Shown here: positions 44,961 to 56,553 of the stretch, piece after piece
Layout: the number at the start of each line of letters is the position of its first letter
Position numbering within the stretch: the first letter of the stretch is position 1
Assembly (NCBI GenBank): GCA_015680685.1
Contig: MNCI01021399.1
Span: 893,873 to 957,872 of the forward strand
Length of the DNA stretch: 64,000 nt
Reading direction: 5' to 3'
Source of the DNA: Gnetum montanum
Lineage: Eukaryota > Streptophyta > Gnetopsida > Gnetales > Gnetaceae
Notes under the pieces: model-generated
Seen by the model: the letters and a program-made list of their open reading frames with translations, nothing else
Told to the model about the DNA's origin: nothing
Databases searched by the model: none
Program-made: the position numbers and the translations under genes

Positions 44961-45819
44961 TTGAGACATGAGTGTTTTCTTCCAAGACAAGTACCTTCCT
45001 GCTTGGGGCTTATATGGGAAGTGAAAAGGGTCTTGTGATGGATTTTTCTCTTTGATTTTATATATTATTTTTTTATCTTTTTTTTATTATTTGGAAAGAG
45101 AATTATTTTTGTTGTACTCATGCTTGTGTGCTTGTAATTGTATCATGGGCTATGCCATGTTGTGCAACTACATGGAGAGTTACAGTGTGCAACAGTGTGG
45201 TTCAAGTTTGGGGGTGATTGGGATGTATCTAGGAAATGGGTAGAGAGAACATGTTATGAAATAAGGGATGTTTGAGGAACTAGGAATGTACTTGTGAATA
45301 GTTTGATTAACCTGGTTACATGCATCAAGAACAATGTGGTACCTCATCGCTATGATGAAGTGCATTCATGTATGAACACCTCTAGGTGTCATCCTGCAAA
45401 CACAACTCCAAGAAGACAAGAAAACCACAAGTGAATGAGTTAGCTTAACACTTTAAACATGGATGCAACTGATGGGATGGAGAGACGTTGTGCAACTATA
45501 GGCAAACAAAATTGAGAAGTAGCAATGTTGTCAAAGTCCATGTGATGAATTGATTGAGTAGGTTGATGATGACATGCCATTTGATTACAACAACAGATTA
45601 GTAGGCCAGTGAGAAATTTGCTAGTTTATAGTATTGGAAGACTATCATGGATTAGTTTTACATCATAACTTGTTGTACGTTGCCATTTTAGCGTCATAGC
45701 AAACAGTGCAATGCTAGTTTATAGTCATGGTGGACTATGGAGAGGCGAGCTAGTTTATAGTCTTAGTGAACTCTTTTAGATGAGAGTGTGGTAGTTTATT
45801 GTCATTCTAGATGATATGT

Positions 45820-46010
45820 GGTATCAGTTTTAGGTCATGATGCCAAGACCGCTCTATGGTATTAGTTTATTGTCATAATGCTAGGACGAATCTGTGGTAT
45901 TAGTTTACCGTCATGATGCCAAGAGGAATCTATGGTATCAGTTTACCATCATGATGCTAGGACAAATCTATGGTATCAGTTTACCATCGTGATGCCAAGA
46001 TGAATGCATA
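45820..46010. repeat. 38-bp minisatellite in the 3' untranslated part of E
   Basis: GGTATYAGTTTA units start at 45820, 45858, 45896, 45934 and 45972, an exact 38-bp period, each with CRTCATGATGCYARGA. Looser relatives (GTAGTTTATTGTCAT, CTAGTTTATAGTCATGG) extend upstream to about 45620. It starts just past the integrase stop on the coding strand. Confidence 0.85.
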
Positions 46011-46029
46011 CCTTAGGCTTTGTTCAAAT

Positions 46030-47196
46030 GTAAAATGGCTTGAGGTACATGTGATTTGTTGGATGAGCAAGCTTGTTACCATCCATATTAGCTAGTTTGA
46101 ACGCTCCATTTTCGTACGCTTTGGTGACCAAGTAAGGCCCTTCCCAGTTGGCTGAGAATTTGTTCATGTGTTCATAGACCACCTTAAGGAAAAGGTCACC
46201 TTCCTTGATCGGTCACTTGTGAATGTCATGTTGATGTCGCTGTTGTTGTTGCTTCAGGTACCACTCGATTTGATCCAGTGTGCATGTTCATTCCTCCTCC
46301 ACCAAGTCAAGGTCAACAATGCACAAGTCATTATTTTGATTTTCATCAAGGAGTCTCAAGAGTGTGATCTGAAATGAAGATACCTGCAACTCCAAAGGTA
46401 AAATAGCTTCTAAACCATAAACAATACTGTATGGTGTTTTACCTATGGATGTTCTGTGTGTCATTCGATATTCCCATAGCGTGTAAACAAGCTATTCGTG
46501 CCATCTTCTTTTGCTTTGATTAAGCAATTTCTTGAGCACCATGATGACCATTTTATTCATGGATTCTACTTGACCATTGCTTTGAGGATAGTATGGTGAT
46601 GAAAATGAATGTTTGATGCCTAGGCTCTCACAAAAGGTTTTGGTTTTGATACTACTGAATTATGGCTCATTATCAGTGATTATGGTCATTGGAATGCCAA
46701 AACAAATCACAATGTTTTCAAGGATGAAGTTGCATACTTGTTTTGATGTGGTCTTCCTAAGAGGAATAGATTCTACCCATTTTATGAAATATTTTGTTGT
46801 GGTTATAATGAAGCTATGTCCTGCAGAAGATGGAGGAGTTATTGGTCCTATCATGTCTAACCCCCATTTCTAGAAAGTCCATGTAATTTGAGCTATATGC
46901 AACTCATTAGGTGGCACATGTATGAGGTTACCATGTTTTTGATAGATGCTACATGTTTTGAATTTGGAGAAATAGTCATACTCCATGTGCGGCCAATAGT
47001 AGCCTAAACATTTTATTTTGGTTGCCATTGCCTTGGGTGTTATGCGCCCTCCGCAAAGTCCTTCATGAACTTGCTCCATGATGGTTTGGCCATGGATGCT
47101 ACTAATGCACACTAACAAAATGCCTTCATAGGATCTGTGACATAGTGTTTCCCCTACTAGTGCATACTATCAAGAGCGTTTCCATATTGCGTCCTT
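46030..47196 (-). pseudogene. Integrase of element E
   Basis: Minus strand. The zinc-binding region (47118-46870) has HEGLCGGRITPKA and CSIYQKHG, where the usual second His and second Cys of HHCC are changed to Arg and Tyr. The catalytic core shows GLDMIGP (first Asp), FGIPMTIITDNEP (second Asp) and YYPQSNGQVESMNK (Glu), so D, D and E are all kept. The C-terminal region has GDLFLKVVYEHMNKFSANW-like sequence and ends near 46030. Stops after TWTF and DNEP break the frame. The enzyme would insert the cDNA into the genome. Confidence 0.8.
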
Positions 47197-48321
47197 CTAA
47201 GCATTCATTAGATGTTGAGGTGGTTCACCATGTAGAAGGTACTCCTTTATGTCGTCGTACCATTCTACGGTGTGTGTTGTGCTAACAGATGCTATGTGTA
47301 GTTCATCAGGAGCATCAATTATGGGCTTGGCACAACTTGTTATGGAATTGGGCAACACATGAAACATGTTAGGTGGAATGTTTAGGGCTAGTGTTGCAAG
47401 TGCATCTACGATGGTATTGTCATTTTTAGAAACATGTTGCACATCTATGTTTGTGAGTTGTTTCAACAGATGTTTTGTCAAGTCACAGTATGGTTGTAAA
47501 TGTAAAGCTTTACATTCATATACATCTGTGACTTCATTGATGACTAACTGTGAGTCACCTCTAACTACGAGCCATGTGATTTTTGAAGTTAATATTACCA
47601 TGAGACCTCTAAGAAGACCTTCATACTCTTCCATGTTGTTAGTACAAGGAAATTTTAAACTATAAGCAAAGAGTCGGATCCCCCTAGAGGGATATGTGAT
47701 GATAGCTACAACACTTCCTCCTCGGGAGGTCAATGCTCCATCAAAGTTTAAGATTATGTCGTAGTTATCAGGTATTGTATCTATTGTGTTTACGTTCTTA
47801 TCTATAAACTCTAGGTTGATCGTTGCTTGGTCTTGCATCGATGATGCTGTCATTTGATTGACTATAGCTTGACCTTTCACTAATGATTGAGCTATGTAGT
47901 ACAGGCCAAAATCAGTAATCATCACTTTCCATCTAGCTATCTTGCTTGATTCATATATGTTGTTCATGATAGCTCTAAGCATGTTGTCTTTACAGATGAT
48001 ATTAACTTGGTTATGGAAGAGATAATGTTGCCACTTCTTTAAAGAAAAGATGAGGGCAAGGCATGACCTCTCCACATCATTGTAACATTGTTCGTAGGCT
48101 ACTAATGCATGGCTCAAGTAGTAAATAGGGATTTTAGTTTCATCATCACGTTTCTGACAAAGCATATATGTGATAGATGATTCAGATGTTACAAGGTAGA
48201 TGTAAAATGGTTTATTGTTTTGTGGTGGATGAAATGTCGATAGTTGAGCCAATGCCGTTTTTATGTTCTCAAAGGCTTCTTGGCACTGTGGAGTCCATTC
48301 AAAATGGACATTCTTACACAA
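47197..48321 (-). pseudogene. RNase H plus archaeal-type RNase H of element E
   Basis: A 374-codon open stretch, the longest of the window. Residues 1-30 are the RT connection (FEWTPQCQEAFENIK). Residues 37-120 are the ordinary gypsy RNase H with PFYIYLVTSE, IYYLSHALV and YNDVERSCLAL; its first catalytic Asp is absent (LVTSE), as is usual in the Tat lineage. Residues 187-313 are the extra archaeal-type RNase H: ILNFDGALTSRGG (Asp194), NNMEEYEGLLRG (Glu232), VVRGDSQLV (Asp256) and NTIVDALATLA (Asp306), so the acidic quartet is intact. It removes the RNA strand during cDNA synthesis in active relatives. Confidence 0.85.
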
Positions 48322-48327
48322 TAAGTG

Positions 48328-49386
48328 CTACATAGGCCTCAACTTGTTCGTAAGTTTTTCAATGAAATATCTAATAAACTGTAATCTACCTTGTAGACCA
48401 CAAAGTTCAGTAAGGTTGCTAGGTGGTTTCAGATTTGTCATTGCTTTAACCTTATCCGGATCTACTTGTATCCCTGTCTCAAATACAATGAATCCAAGAA
48501 TTTTTCCTATTTTAACCCTAAAGACACATTTCTTTGGGCTGAGTCTAAGCTCATATTTTAGACAACATTTTAGTACCAAGTCTAGATCTTGTACATGTTG
48601 CTCAATCATCTTTGATTTGACCATAATGTCATCTACATAGTCATTTAGTGAGTTGAACATGTAATCACTAAAGATGAATCTCATTGCTCATTGATATGTA
48701 GCACCAATGTTCTTGAGATTGAATGGCATCATCATATAACAAAATATACCCTAGGTTGTCATAAAGGTTGTCCTGAGTTGATGTTTATGGTTGATCCTAA
48801 TCTGGTTGTATCTTGAAAAGCCATCCATAAAGGATAACAATGCATGCCCAACAGTTGAATCAACAAGTTGGTCAATGCTAGGTAGCAGGAAGTCATTATT
48901 TATGGTTGCAATGTTGAGGTCACAGAAGTCAATACATAGATGAATACTCCCTTTTTTCTTTGGGACTATAACCATGTTGAATACCCAATCAGCGTAGTCC
49001 ACAACTCAAATGAAGCTAGCTTGATAAAGCTTCATGATCTCATTGTGAACTGCAAATGCTACTTTAGGATTGACCTTGCATGCTTTTTGTTTCACTGGTC
49101 TTAATTTTGAATCAAGTATGATGTTGTGCTAGACTATTCGAGGGTTGAACCTGGACATGTCAGTGTAAGACAAAGCGAATGCTTTCATGTTGTCTTTTAG
49201 TAGTCAAGCTATGTCAATAGAGAGTTGTGGATTTAATAGAGCACTTAGTTTTAAAATTTTAACCTTGCCATCTGATGTAGTTATGGGGACTTCGAATAGG
49301 GGAACTTCGGTGATGTTATTAGCTTCTAGGTCTAGGGATTTTGTCATTCCTTTAAAGTAGTCTAGTGTTTCTTGGGTTGATGCCAC
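48328..49386 (-). pseudogene. Reverse transcriptase of element E
   Basis: Minus strand. Order of motifs: KLRPVKQKACKVNP upstream, DWVFNMVIVPKKKGS and CIDFCDLNIATINNDFLLPS (about 49002-48890), HALLSFMDGFSRYNQI (FxDxxSGYxQI motif, second-block Asp), MPFNLKNIGATYQ, then YVDDIMVKS, the catalytic YxDD box, and KKCVFRVKIGKILGFIV. Stops separate 49002-48751 from 48684-48328. It copies RNA to cDNA in active relatives. The open stretch at 49204-49386 is the protease-RT linker. Confidence 0.85.
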
Positions 49387-49640
49387 TAAATTATCGTATG
49401 TTGGGGAGCCTAAATCAATGGACTCTAGATTGATTTCTTATTTAATTGCTCCATGTGATCCCTTGATAGACAATGGTATGAATAGTTGCTTGCTATCCAT
49501 GTATTTTCTCCTACCAATGAAACATGAAGCTATGTTAGCAAGGGTAATTTTTATTTTTATTTCTTAAGAAATTGATTTTACATTTAAATGTAACCAATGG
49601 TACAACAAGGGTAGTTTACCATCATGCCTAGAAATATGGT

Positions 49641-49770
49641 AGTTTAAGGTCGTACCAGGCTGGAAGTGGTAGTTTAAGGCCATACCAGGCCATGTGTGAT
49701 AGTTTAAGGCCATACTAGGCCATATATGGTAGTTTAAGGCCGTACCGAGCCATGAGTAATTTAAATTTTT
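49641..49770. repeat. 30-bp minisatellite, four units
   Basis: AGTTTAAGGYCRTACCAGGC starts at 49641, 49671, 49701 and 49731, an exact 30-bp period. Because 30 is a multiple of three, the minus strand keeps an open frame with a 10-residue repeat (ALNYHTWPGM-like). The same words reappear at 52440 and, outside E, at 61860-62010. Confidence 0.9.
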
Positions 49771-52640
49771 TGTGTGTGTTATCATTTTGTTTTGTTTTAG
49801 CTTTTAGATACCTGAGCCATACATGTATTTTGCAAAATAAGGATAATTAAAAATGCATAAGAAATTATTTACCCTGGAAGCATGTGAAACAGAGTGAAAA
49901 TGAGCTAGAATAAAATAAAATAATAAAGAAAATAAAAAATGAAAGATGAGGAAAATGCACCACATGTGGATGGGAAAGATGGAATGCAAGAATAAGTGAT
50001 TTAGCCAAAGCGTGAGTTGAAAACAAGTGCCTAGCATGAGCAGTCTAAAGATGATAAGCATGAGTGATTGAAAACAATGAGCAATGTGAGCTCCCACACC
50101 CCCCCTCTCCCAAATTGTTTTAAAGCGTGAACTACTTGGACATGACGACAGTCAGTGTGAGTGTGCCAAGACAGTGATGCCCAAGCAAACATGCAGTGAG
50201 AGAGATGGGGAGATAGGAGAAATAGGAATGCAGGAAAGGGAAGAAGTAGGCAAGCTTGGCATTCATAGAGGAAGGGGAAGAATTGCTTCAGCATCTCCCA
50301 TGATCAAGGGTTTCAATTAGCGCACTACACAGGCCTACATGGCGTGACTCTGACATGAGGTGTGGCGATGGTGAGCAAGAGATGGCATGAAGAAGCAGCG
50401 TGGTGGGGGCATAGAAGCAGTGGTGCTAGGGTGGATTGTGGATTATGGTGGGTGCAGGAAGGCACATTGGCGGTAGCGTGGGGTGAGCTAGAGGTAATGT
50501 ACAGTTGTGATGGTAGGTAGTAGGGTAGTGGGGCATGATGGTAGGTAGTGCCATGATGGCAGGCATATCAGAAGGTAGCTATGACTATGGCTTCATGGCG
50601 ATGTTAGGGAGAGGCAGCCCTTGTTGGGCTGTTTAGTAGCTGTGGCCCTTTGGCAGGCCCAGTTGTAACCGCTTGTTGGCTAGTTCAGCCGACCGACCAT
50701 GCATTTTTATTTTTACGGTCCTGCATTTGTATTTTTTATGGTTTTGGGAAGGTTCAGGATTTCTACAATTTTTTTTTATTTTCCCTACCATGAATTGTAG
50801 GATTTTCGTTCCCAGTATTAGTTGTAGTTCCAGGGCTTGTAAATGAGGGTTTGAATGCCTAGTATCCAAGGGTTACTGGGGGTTTGAATGTCTAGTTTTT
50901 ATTGCAGCATGGGTTCTTACAAGTGTAAATTATTCCATTGTGAGTTGTTATTTCTTCCCCCCCCCCCCCCTCTCCTTTTTTCAAAGTTTGAGTAAATTGG
51001 GTTGAATTTGGGGAGATAGGCGGGGTTAGCATGAGCATATATCTTGGTTATCATAGCATGAGTATATAACTTAGATTAGTGTGAGTATCCTGACTTCCAT
51101 CGCTCAATGTGCATTTCTAATTTCAATTTCCCAGCATGAATACATGACTAAAATCAATGTCAGCATAAATTCATGATTAAAATCACCACCAGTGCAAGTG
51201 TAGGACTAAAATTGGTATTAGTGTGAATGTAGGACCGTATTCTTGTGTGAGTATATGGCCTCCAATCAGCATGAGTGTTTTAGCCTAACACAACCCAGCG
51301 TGAATTATTGGCTACACTAAGCATGAGTGCCTAATTTTCATACATGGCATGAGCATGAGTTTTGTGTCCCTACAATGTGAGGGCCTTGGCAGTGTCAGTT
51401 CACTTGGGGTTGAGGTTATTGAGTGCAACATGATTAATTGGTTTTTGGTTCTTTATTTGCAACATGTTCAGCATGAGTGACTGGTCCTTGGTTTAGCGTG
51501 GTGGTTGATAGGGTGTGCAGCATTAGTTACTATTTTTCCAGTATAGTGTGAGTTACTATTTTTGTAGCGTGAATTGCTTACAAACCCCTTGCTAGTTGCA
51601 GCTGTAGCAACCCCTCTTGCAGCGTGGATTGCTTGCCATCGTGGTGTGAGTTGCTAGCTACCACAGTGTGAGTTACTTTTCCAGGGTAATGCGAACTATG
51701 AGCTATTTTTACCTATGGTTATAACATAAACTATTAATCATAATTTTTACAAATGTTATCCTTCTGATGTTTGCATTACCTAACAAATTTCCATGTTTCC
51801 TATTAAGGATTAAATGCACCAAAAAAATACTGGAGTGCTTGTCCCATGGGGTATACAACTTTTGTAGTTATTCATTTTATTATTATTTCTCTTGCTAGTT
51901 CTCTCTTGTATATTTATGTTTTTTTGATGGTTACTTTCATTTGTGTTTGTTTATAGGATTGTGGAGATGATGTAGCAAGCCCTAGTGGAGCAGGAGCCGA
52001 TGAAGTAGAGAGATTTGGGGACCAACCACCTCCAAGCACTAATGCTTAGTTTTTATTATTGGCTCTGTCAGTTGGTTCTTTTGTGTTGAAATTTTGTGGA
52101 TTGTATGAAAGTAAATGTATGATACAATGTTAACATTTTATATTATTATTTATACATTTATACATTTTTTTTGTTGTTTTATGTTATTCCAATTTTTTTT
52201 TATTTTAAGTTTTGTCCAAACTTTGGATAGACACAAGTGTAAACACAAATGATTTTCTTTTTTTTTTCTTTTGTGACTTTTTTTTTTTGTTTTAACTATT
52301 TGTAAATATAAGTGTGAATGTACTAAAATGATAACTGTGTAGAAGAAATGTAAGGGACATAGTAATTTTTAATGCGAGGATGCAACTATGCATGCAAACA
52401 AGAACGTAATTTTAAAGAAGCAGAAACATAAGTTGTTCTAGTTTAAGGCCATTTTAGGCCACAAGAAAATAAGAGAGATTTAAATTGTTTCAATGGGTTT
52501 TAAAATAAATCGACCATTTCTGACCATGACTAGTTTTATGTCATTGCAAACATGGTGGTATTTTAACATTTTTTTTGGACAGTTGTAGTTTGACATCATT
52601 TCGGACGAGTAGTAGTTTAATGTCATTTTGGATGAGTAAT
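49771..52640. other. Spacer between protease and RT of element E
   Basis: About 2.9 kb without recognisable retroelement coding sequence. It contains a 14-C run (50957-50970), a loose array of GCATGAGTATATGACT-like words (about 51020-51680), and a short plus-strand stretch at 51958-52050. Ogre-type Tat elements have an intron at this position; that a comparable intron existed here is inference. Confidence 0.5.
51958..52050 (+). other. Possible captured host exon end
   Basis: After an acceptor-like TTTGTTTATAG the plus strand is open for 30 codons, with DCGDDVASPSGAGADEVERF and QPPPSTNA and then a stop; an AT-rich, 3'-UTR-like stretch follows. It lies antisense to E. Acidic, low-complexity ends like this occur in plant hAT-type proteins, but I cannot assign it. 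It may be chance. Confidence 0.2.
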
Positions 52641-53550
52641 AGTTTAACAATTGAGTAGCTTCTTTAATTTTCGAAGATTGACATGGTGTGTTGGTGTAGG
52701 GAATGTCAGTGTAATCGTATATTCAGCATCTCCTTCACTAATTATATCAAATGGTAATTCTGACCATGAGACGTCTAGGGGAATAACTCCTATGTCAACA
52801 TGCTCTGATGTTTCCACATTTTGTAATAGTTCCATATCTTCTGGGGGATCATGGTTTGGAGATTGATTATCATTTTAGTTGTTAATGGGTGTGGCATCCT
52901 GTTTAGGCTTAAGAGTAGTTTCATCCTGTTTAGGCTCATTGAATTTGACCTTTGAGCCTTGGTTTGTGCCTATGTGTGCAGAGGTGTTGGGTGTAGCTGC
53001 ATCACCATGTATAATGATTTCAACACCTTCATAGGGTAAGTGAATCTCTTGGTGGATGGGTGAGGAAACCACTTTTAATTGGGCTAACCATGGTTATCCC
53101 AATATCAAGTTAAATCCATGCATCTCATCTATGACTACAAATTCAGCTGACATGGGGAATCGGTCCCTTGTTATGAAATCCAAAGTTAGTATTCCTTTGA
53201 CAATCACATGTGATCCACTGAAAGATTTCAGGAATGTTATGGAAGTTGGTTTGATTTGTTCAATTAGCCCTAACCATTCGATGAAGGGGTATGGTACAAC
53301 GTTCGTGGCTACTCTATCATCTACATGCACCCTATGTATTTTAAATTGATTTACTTGTATAGTTATGAACATGGGTGCAGTGGTGACTCCTCCTTTTTTT
53401 TTATCTGTTTTTATATTATCTTTTTTGAAGCCTAGTGATGTAGCTCTTGATCCTTGATATGGCGACATTACCACATGAATGGAATGTTCATTTGCAGACA
53501 AGTCTTCACTGACTTAGATCGATGTTAACATGCATACTAAGGCTTTACGA
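52640..53550 (-). pseudogene. Protease region of element E
   Basis: The open stretch 53094-53501 contains FKIHRVHVDDRVATNVVP, the place of the catalytic D-x-G-A loop (here D-D-R-V-A), and ends with FVVIDEMHGFNLILG, a stop, then PWLAQL, matching the YNxILGRPWL motif of Tat-type proteases. The catalytic Gly is lost. Open stretches 52875-53072 and 52644-52835 continue the C-terminal part. It would cut the Gag-Pol polyprotein in active relatives. Confidence 0.7.
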
Positions 53551-54099
53551 TGAACTTGAGAAGTCATCATTAGGTCATAGAAGCTTAAAGATGTGTTTTT
53601 TTGTTTAAGCACCTGTGTGACCTGAGTTAGGGCACTGGCCAGGTCTTTGTTGTTTGGTATGCTCTTGCTGATTGAGACTCAGTCCATTGGACACAACAGT
53701 TGTATCTCTTGTGGAATTTTTTTCATGTGGTCTAATGTGACGGTTGGGTTTGATGTATCTAGCATCCCTGATTCTTTGTTTTCCTGGCTAGTGCTCGGCT
53801 CGTCAGTTGTTAGAGTTGCCAAGCTTGGGTTTTTGACCAATTTACAAAATTGGTCATATCTCTAGGCTGCCGCTAGAGACAACTGCTTGTGTTTAATGGC
53901 CCTAGCCTTCAAAAGTTGATCTAACAACTGGGAAGGCTTCATGGGGAGTGGTGTGTATTGAACAGGGTCTTTCCTCTCAAATGTGCATGCATGACCCATG
54001 TTAGTAGCTTGCATGGTAGATGATTCAGGTGTGTGTACAGGAGTGGTTCTCTCATAGTTAACAGGAGCAATAGGTGATCTACCTTGCTTTTCCATGTTG

Positions 54100-55889
54100 G
54101 TAGGTTGAGTCTCTACTACTGTTGCTTTAGCCTTTTCTTTATCTTTTTTAGTGTGTTGATTTTTGAAGGTTGAGTAAGTTGGGTCATGGCTACTTTGGGC
54201 TACCTCTTCTATGTTTTTAATCTATACAAAAGCTTGGCTTAGAGTGCACGCATTTAGATAGTACAGTTTTGATTTGATAAAATCATTCATGGATCCATTA
54301 AGAATCATAAGAAGGTATGTTTTTGGGATTGGCTCATGTAGTTCGTTGAGTGTGGCACTCCATTTTTGGATAAATTTTTGTATAGGTTCGAGCGGTGCTT
54401 ATTTTACCTGTATCAGACTATCCAAGGTTGCTTCAAGTTTTAGGTTGTATTTAAACCTAGTAAAAAATTGGTGTAAGAGATCCTCCAAAGAGGATATGGA
54501 GTTACGAGGCAAGGCTTGGTACTAGTCTAATGCTCTGCCAGTGAGGGACATGGCGAACACACGCAAGATTGCATGGGGCCAAGCCTGAAGCAATAGGAAT
54601 TCTAGTCTAAATGTGACTAGATGGGTGTTGGGATCTCCTTCCCCATTGTATTTTGTTAGTTGAGGCAAAGAAACTCCTTTGGGTAAGGTTAGTGGTGGGA
54701 CCGAACAGATAATAGGATTGTCTTGGTAAAATTCTAATACTTTAAGCTCCTCATTGTTAGCGGTTTTGAGGCATTTTACCTCATTAGTGAGCTCTTGCAT
54801 CATATTTTTGGCTTTAGACCATTCTTTGACACTTGGTGAAGTAGTAGGTTGGCTAGTTTGAGTACCATACAAATTAGACTGTTGTAGAGTGGGTGGGAAA
54901 GAAGAAAGTTGAGTGGTCGGAGGTTGCACTTGTCGAATATTTACAATGGGTGCTACTAAGGGCAGCATATTGTAAGGTGTAGGTTGTTGTTGCTATTGTT
55001 GTTGAGTGACAGGGATGGGCCATTGCCCAACTGTGATTTTCAAGGGAAGACTTTGTACCTGGTGTTGTACTGGAGGAGCTAAGGATGTGGTATGAACCTA
55101 CACTCGTGGGATGAAGTGTGTAGATGTGGAAGCGGGTATTATAGATGGCATCCTAATTACTTGGGATGGGAAAGTTGCTCCTACATTAGTTTGAGAGGGG
55201 TGTTTTTGGGGTTTTACTTGTAGGAGAGGGGACAATGTGATGACTGAAGGAATAGTGGGGATGGATATATTGAATTGAGTATCAATCATAGGGAGAGTGG
55301 GAATAAGAGTGGGCACTTCTTGTTGGGGCACATGTGCTTGAGTTCTTTTAACTGTATGAAGAGACATGGTCTCTCCCGTGAATGGGTGAAATAATGGATT
55401 TGCGTAAGTATGCGGATTGAGAGTATGGTACGAATCCCCATGTTCAGATTGAGCCATGAAATTATCTTCCTCATCTCCATTTTGAGATTCTATGGTGGGT
55501 TGGTGTGAGGTTTGGTTCCTGGCCATGAGGAGTTGGGATAGGAGTTCATGGTGGGATTCAGTGAGGGGGATGAAATTGTAGGTGGTAGGAATGAAGTCAT
55601 GACCTCCTTTGTAAATTAGCTCGTAGTGTCTCTTTGCTTCTAGCTCAGCTTGGTTAACGGCTAGGTTAGCTTGGATTTTAACACAAATAAAGTTATATTG
55701 TTCAGGAGTCAGGATGGTGAACATGGGATCCCTACCTTGCAATCTTAGTGACCAATGAGATGGCCCCTGAGGATTCATCATGCCAAGGGCAACTATGGAC
55801 TCAGCGGTGGTGACAGGGCCCGAGATTGTGGTACCGAAGTCGGTAATGGGCATGAAGGTGATGTTGGTGTGCATAGAGTCCATTGTCAA
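54100..55889 (-). pseudogene. Gag of element E
   Basis: The open stretch 55098-55889 (263 codons) starts MTMDSMHTNITFMPITDFGT and is rich in Thr, Pro and Ser; it is the long N-terminal region seen in Tat/Ogre Gag. The core lies at 54522-54968: LPQLTKYNGEGDPNTHLVTF, then FAMSLTGRALD, and continues past a stop with FFTRFKYNLKLEATLDSL and KFIQKWSATLNEL. No zinc knuckle was recognised. Two or three stops break it. Confidence 0.75.
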
Positions 55890-55966
55890 AGTATCTAAAT
55901 GTAATAGTGTAAGAGAAAGAAAATAAATGGCTAAGTGTCAGAGAGAGAAAATATGGCTAAGTGTTG

Positions 55967-56115
55967 AACAACATGACCAATGTTAGCATGACCTATGGTA
56001 GTGTGACCTACGATAGCATGACCAACGTCAGCGTGACCTATGGTAGCATGACCAATGTCAACATGACCTATGGCAGCATGGCCAAAGTCAGCGTGAGCAA
56101 CGTCAGTGTGTGTAA
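55967..56115. repeat. 15-bp (30-bp higher-order) minisatellite in the leader of E
   Basis: AGCATGACCAACGTC and AGYGTGACCTATGGT alternate about nine times between the PBS and gag. The plus strand is open through it with an MTNVSMTYGS-like periodic peptide. It is in the untranslated leader of E, so the coding appearance is probably incidental. Confidence 0.85.
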
Positions 56116-56530
56116 ACTAGGTATAGCTTTTGAAGCTAAGGCACAACGTGTGGATGCTGGATGGGGTGCCTAGGTAAGAAAACTAAGTGCTAGACGTAGT
56201 GTCTGAGAAGAAAACTTAGATCTGGACACTGTGAATAGCACCAGAAGAGCGATAAGGATGAGGGATGTTATAAGCAATATCTGAAACTGGTAGGGACTGT
56301 AGGACACTGAGGGCAGCATCTAGATCTGAGAGGGGAAGGTGTAGGATGTTATGATTCAAGTAGAAACATGTCTGAAAAACTGTGAAACAGTGTCTAGACT
56401 AGATAATAGGATTTATCAATAGGCAATAGCACCTAAACGATGGGAACAAGGCAACATAAGAAAATTGACAATCATAGCAGCGTGTGAATGCTAGATATGG
56501 GATGCTAAGAGGTGGATCTAATAGAGAAAT

Positions 56531-56548
56531 GCCCTCCTTCTAGCTCCA
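56531..56548 (-). other. Primer-binding site candidate of element E
   Basis: Minus strand TGGAGCTAGAAGGAGGGC, 5 nt inside the 5' LTR edge and beginning TGG as required for pairing with a tRNA CCA end. I could not identify the tRNA. Confidence 0.5.
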
Positions 56549-56553
56549 AAAAC

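Noticed and set aside
50957-50970. The 14-C run as a regulatory or G-quadruplex element
   Set aside because: An isolated homopolymer in old repeat DNA, as likely slippage or sequencing noise; no second G-tract partner nearby.
55961-56173. Plus-strand open frame encoding an MTYGS-like periodic peptide
   Set aside because: It is produced by the 15-bp minisatellite in the leader of E, whose coding strand is minus; any 15-bp repeat without stops would stay open.
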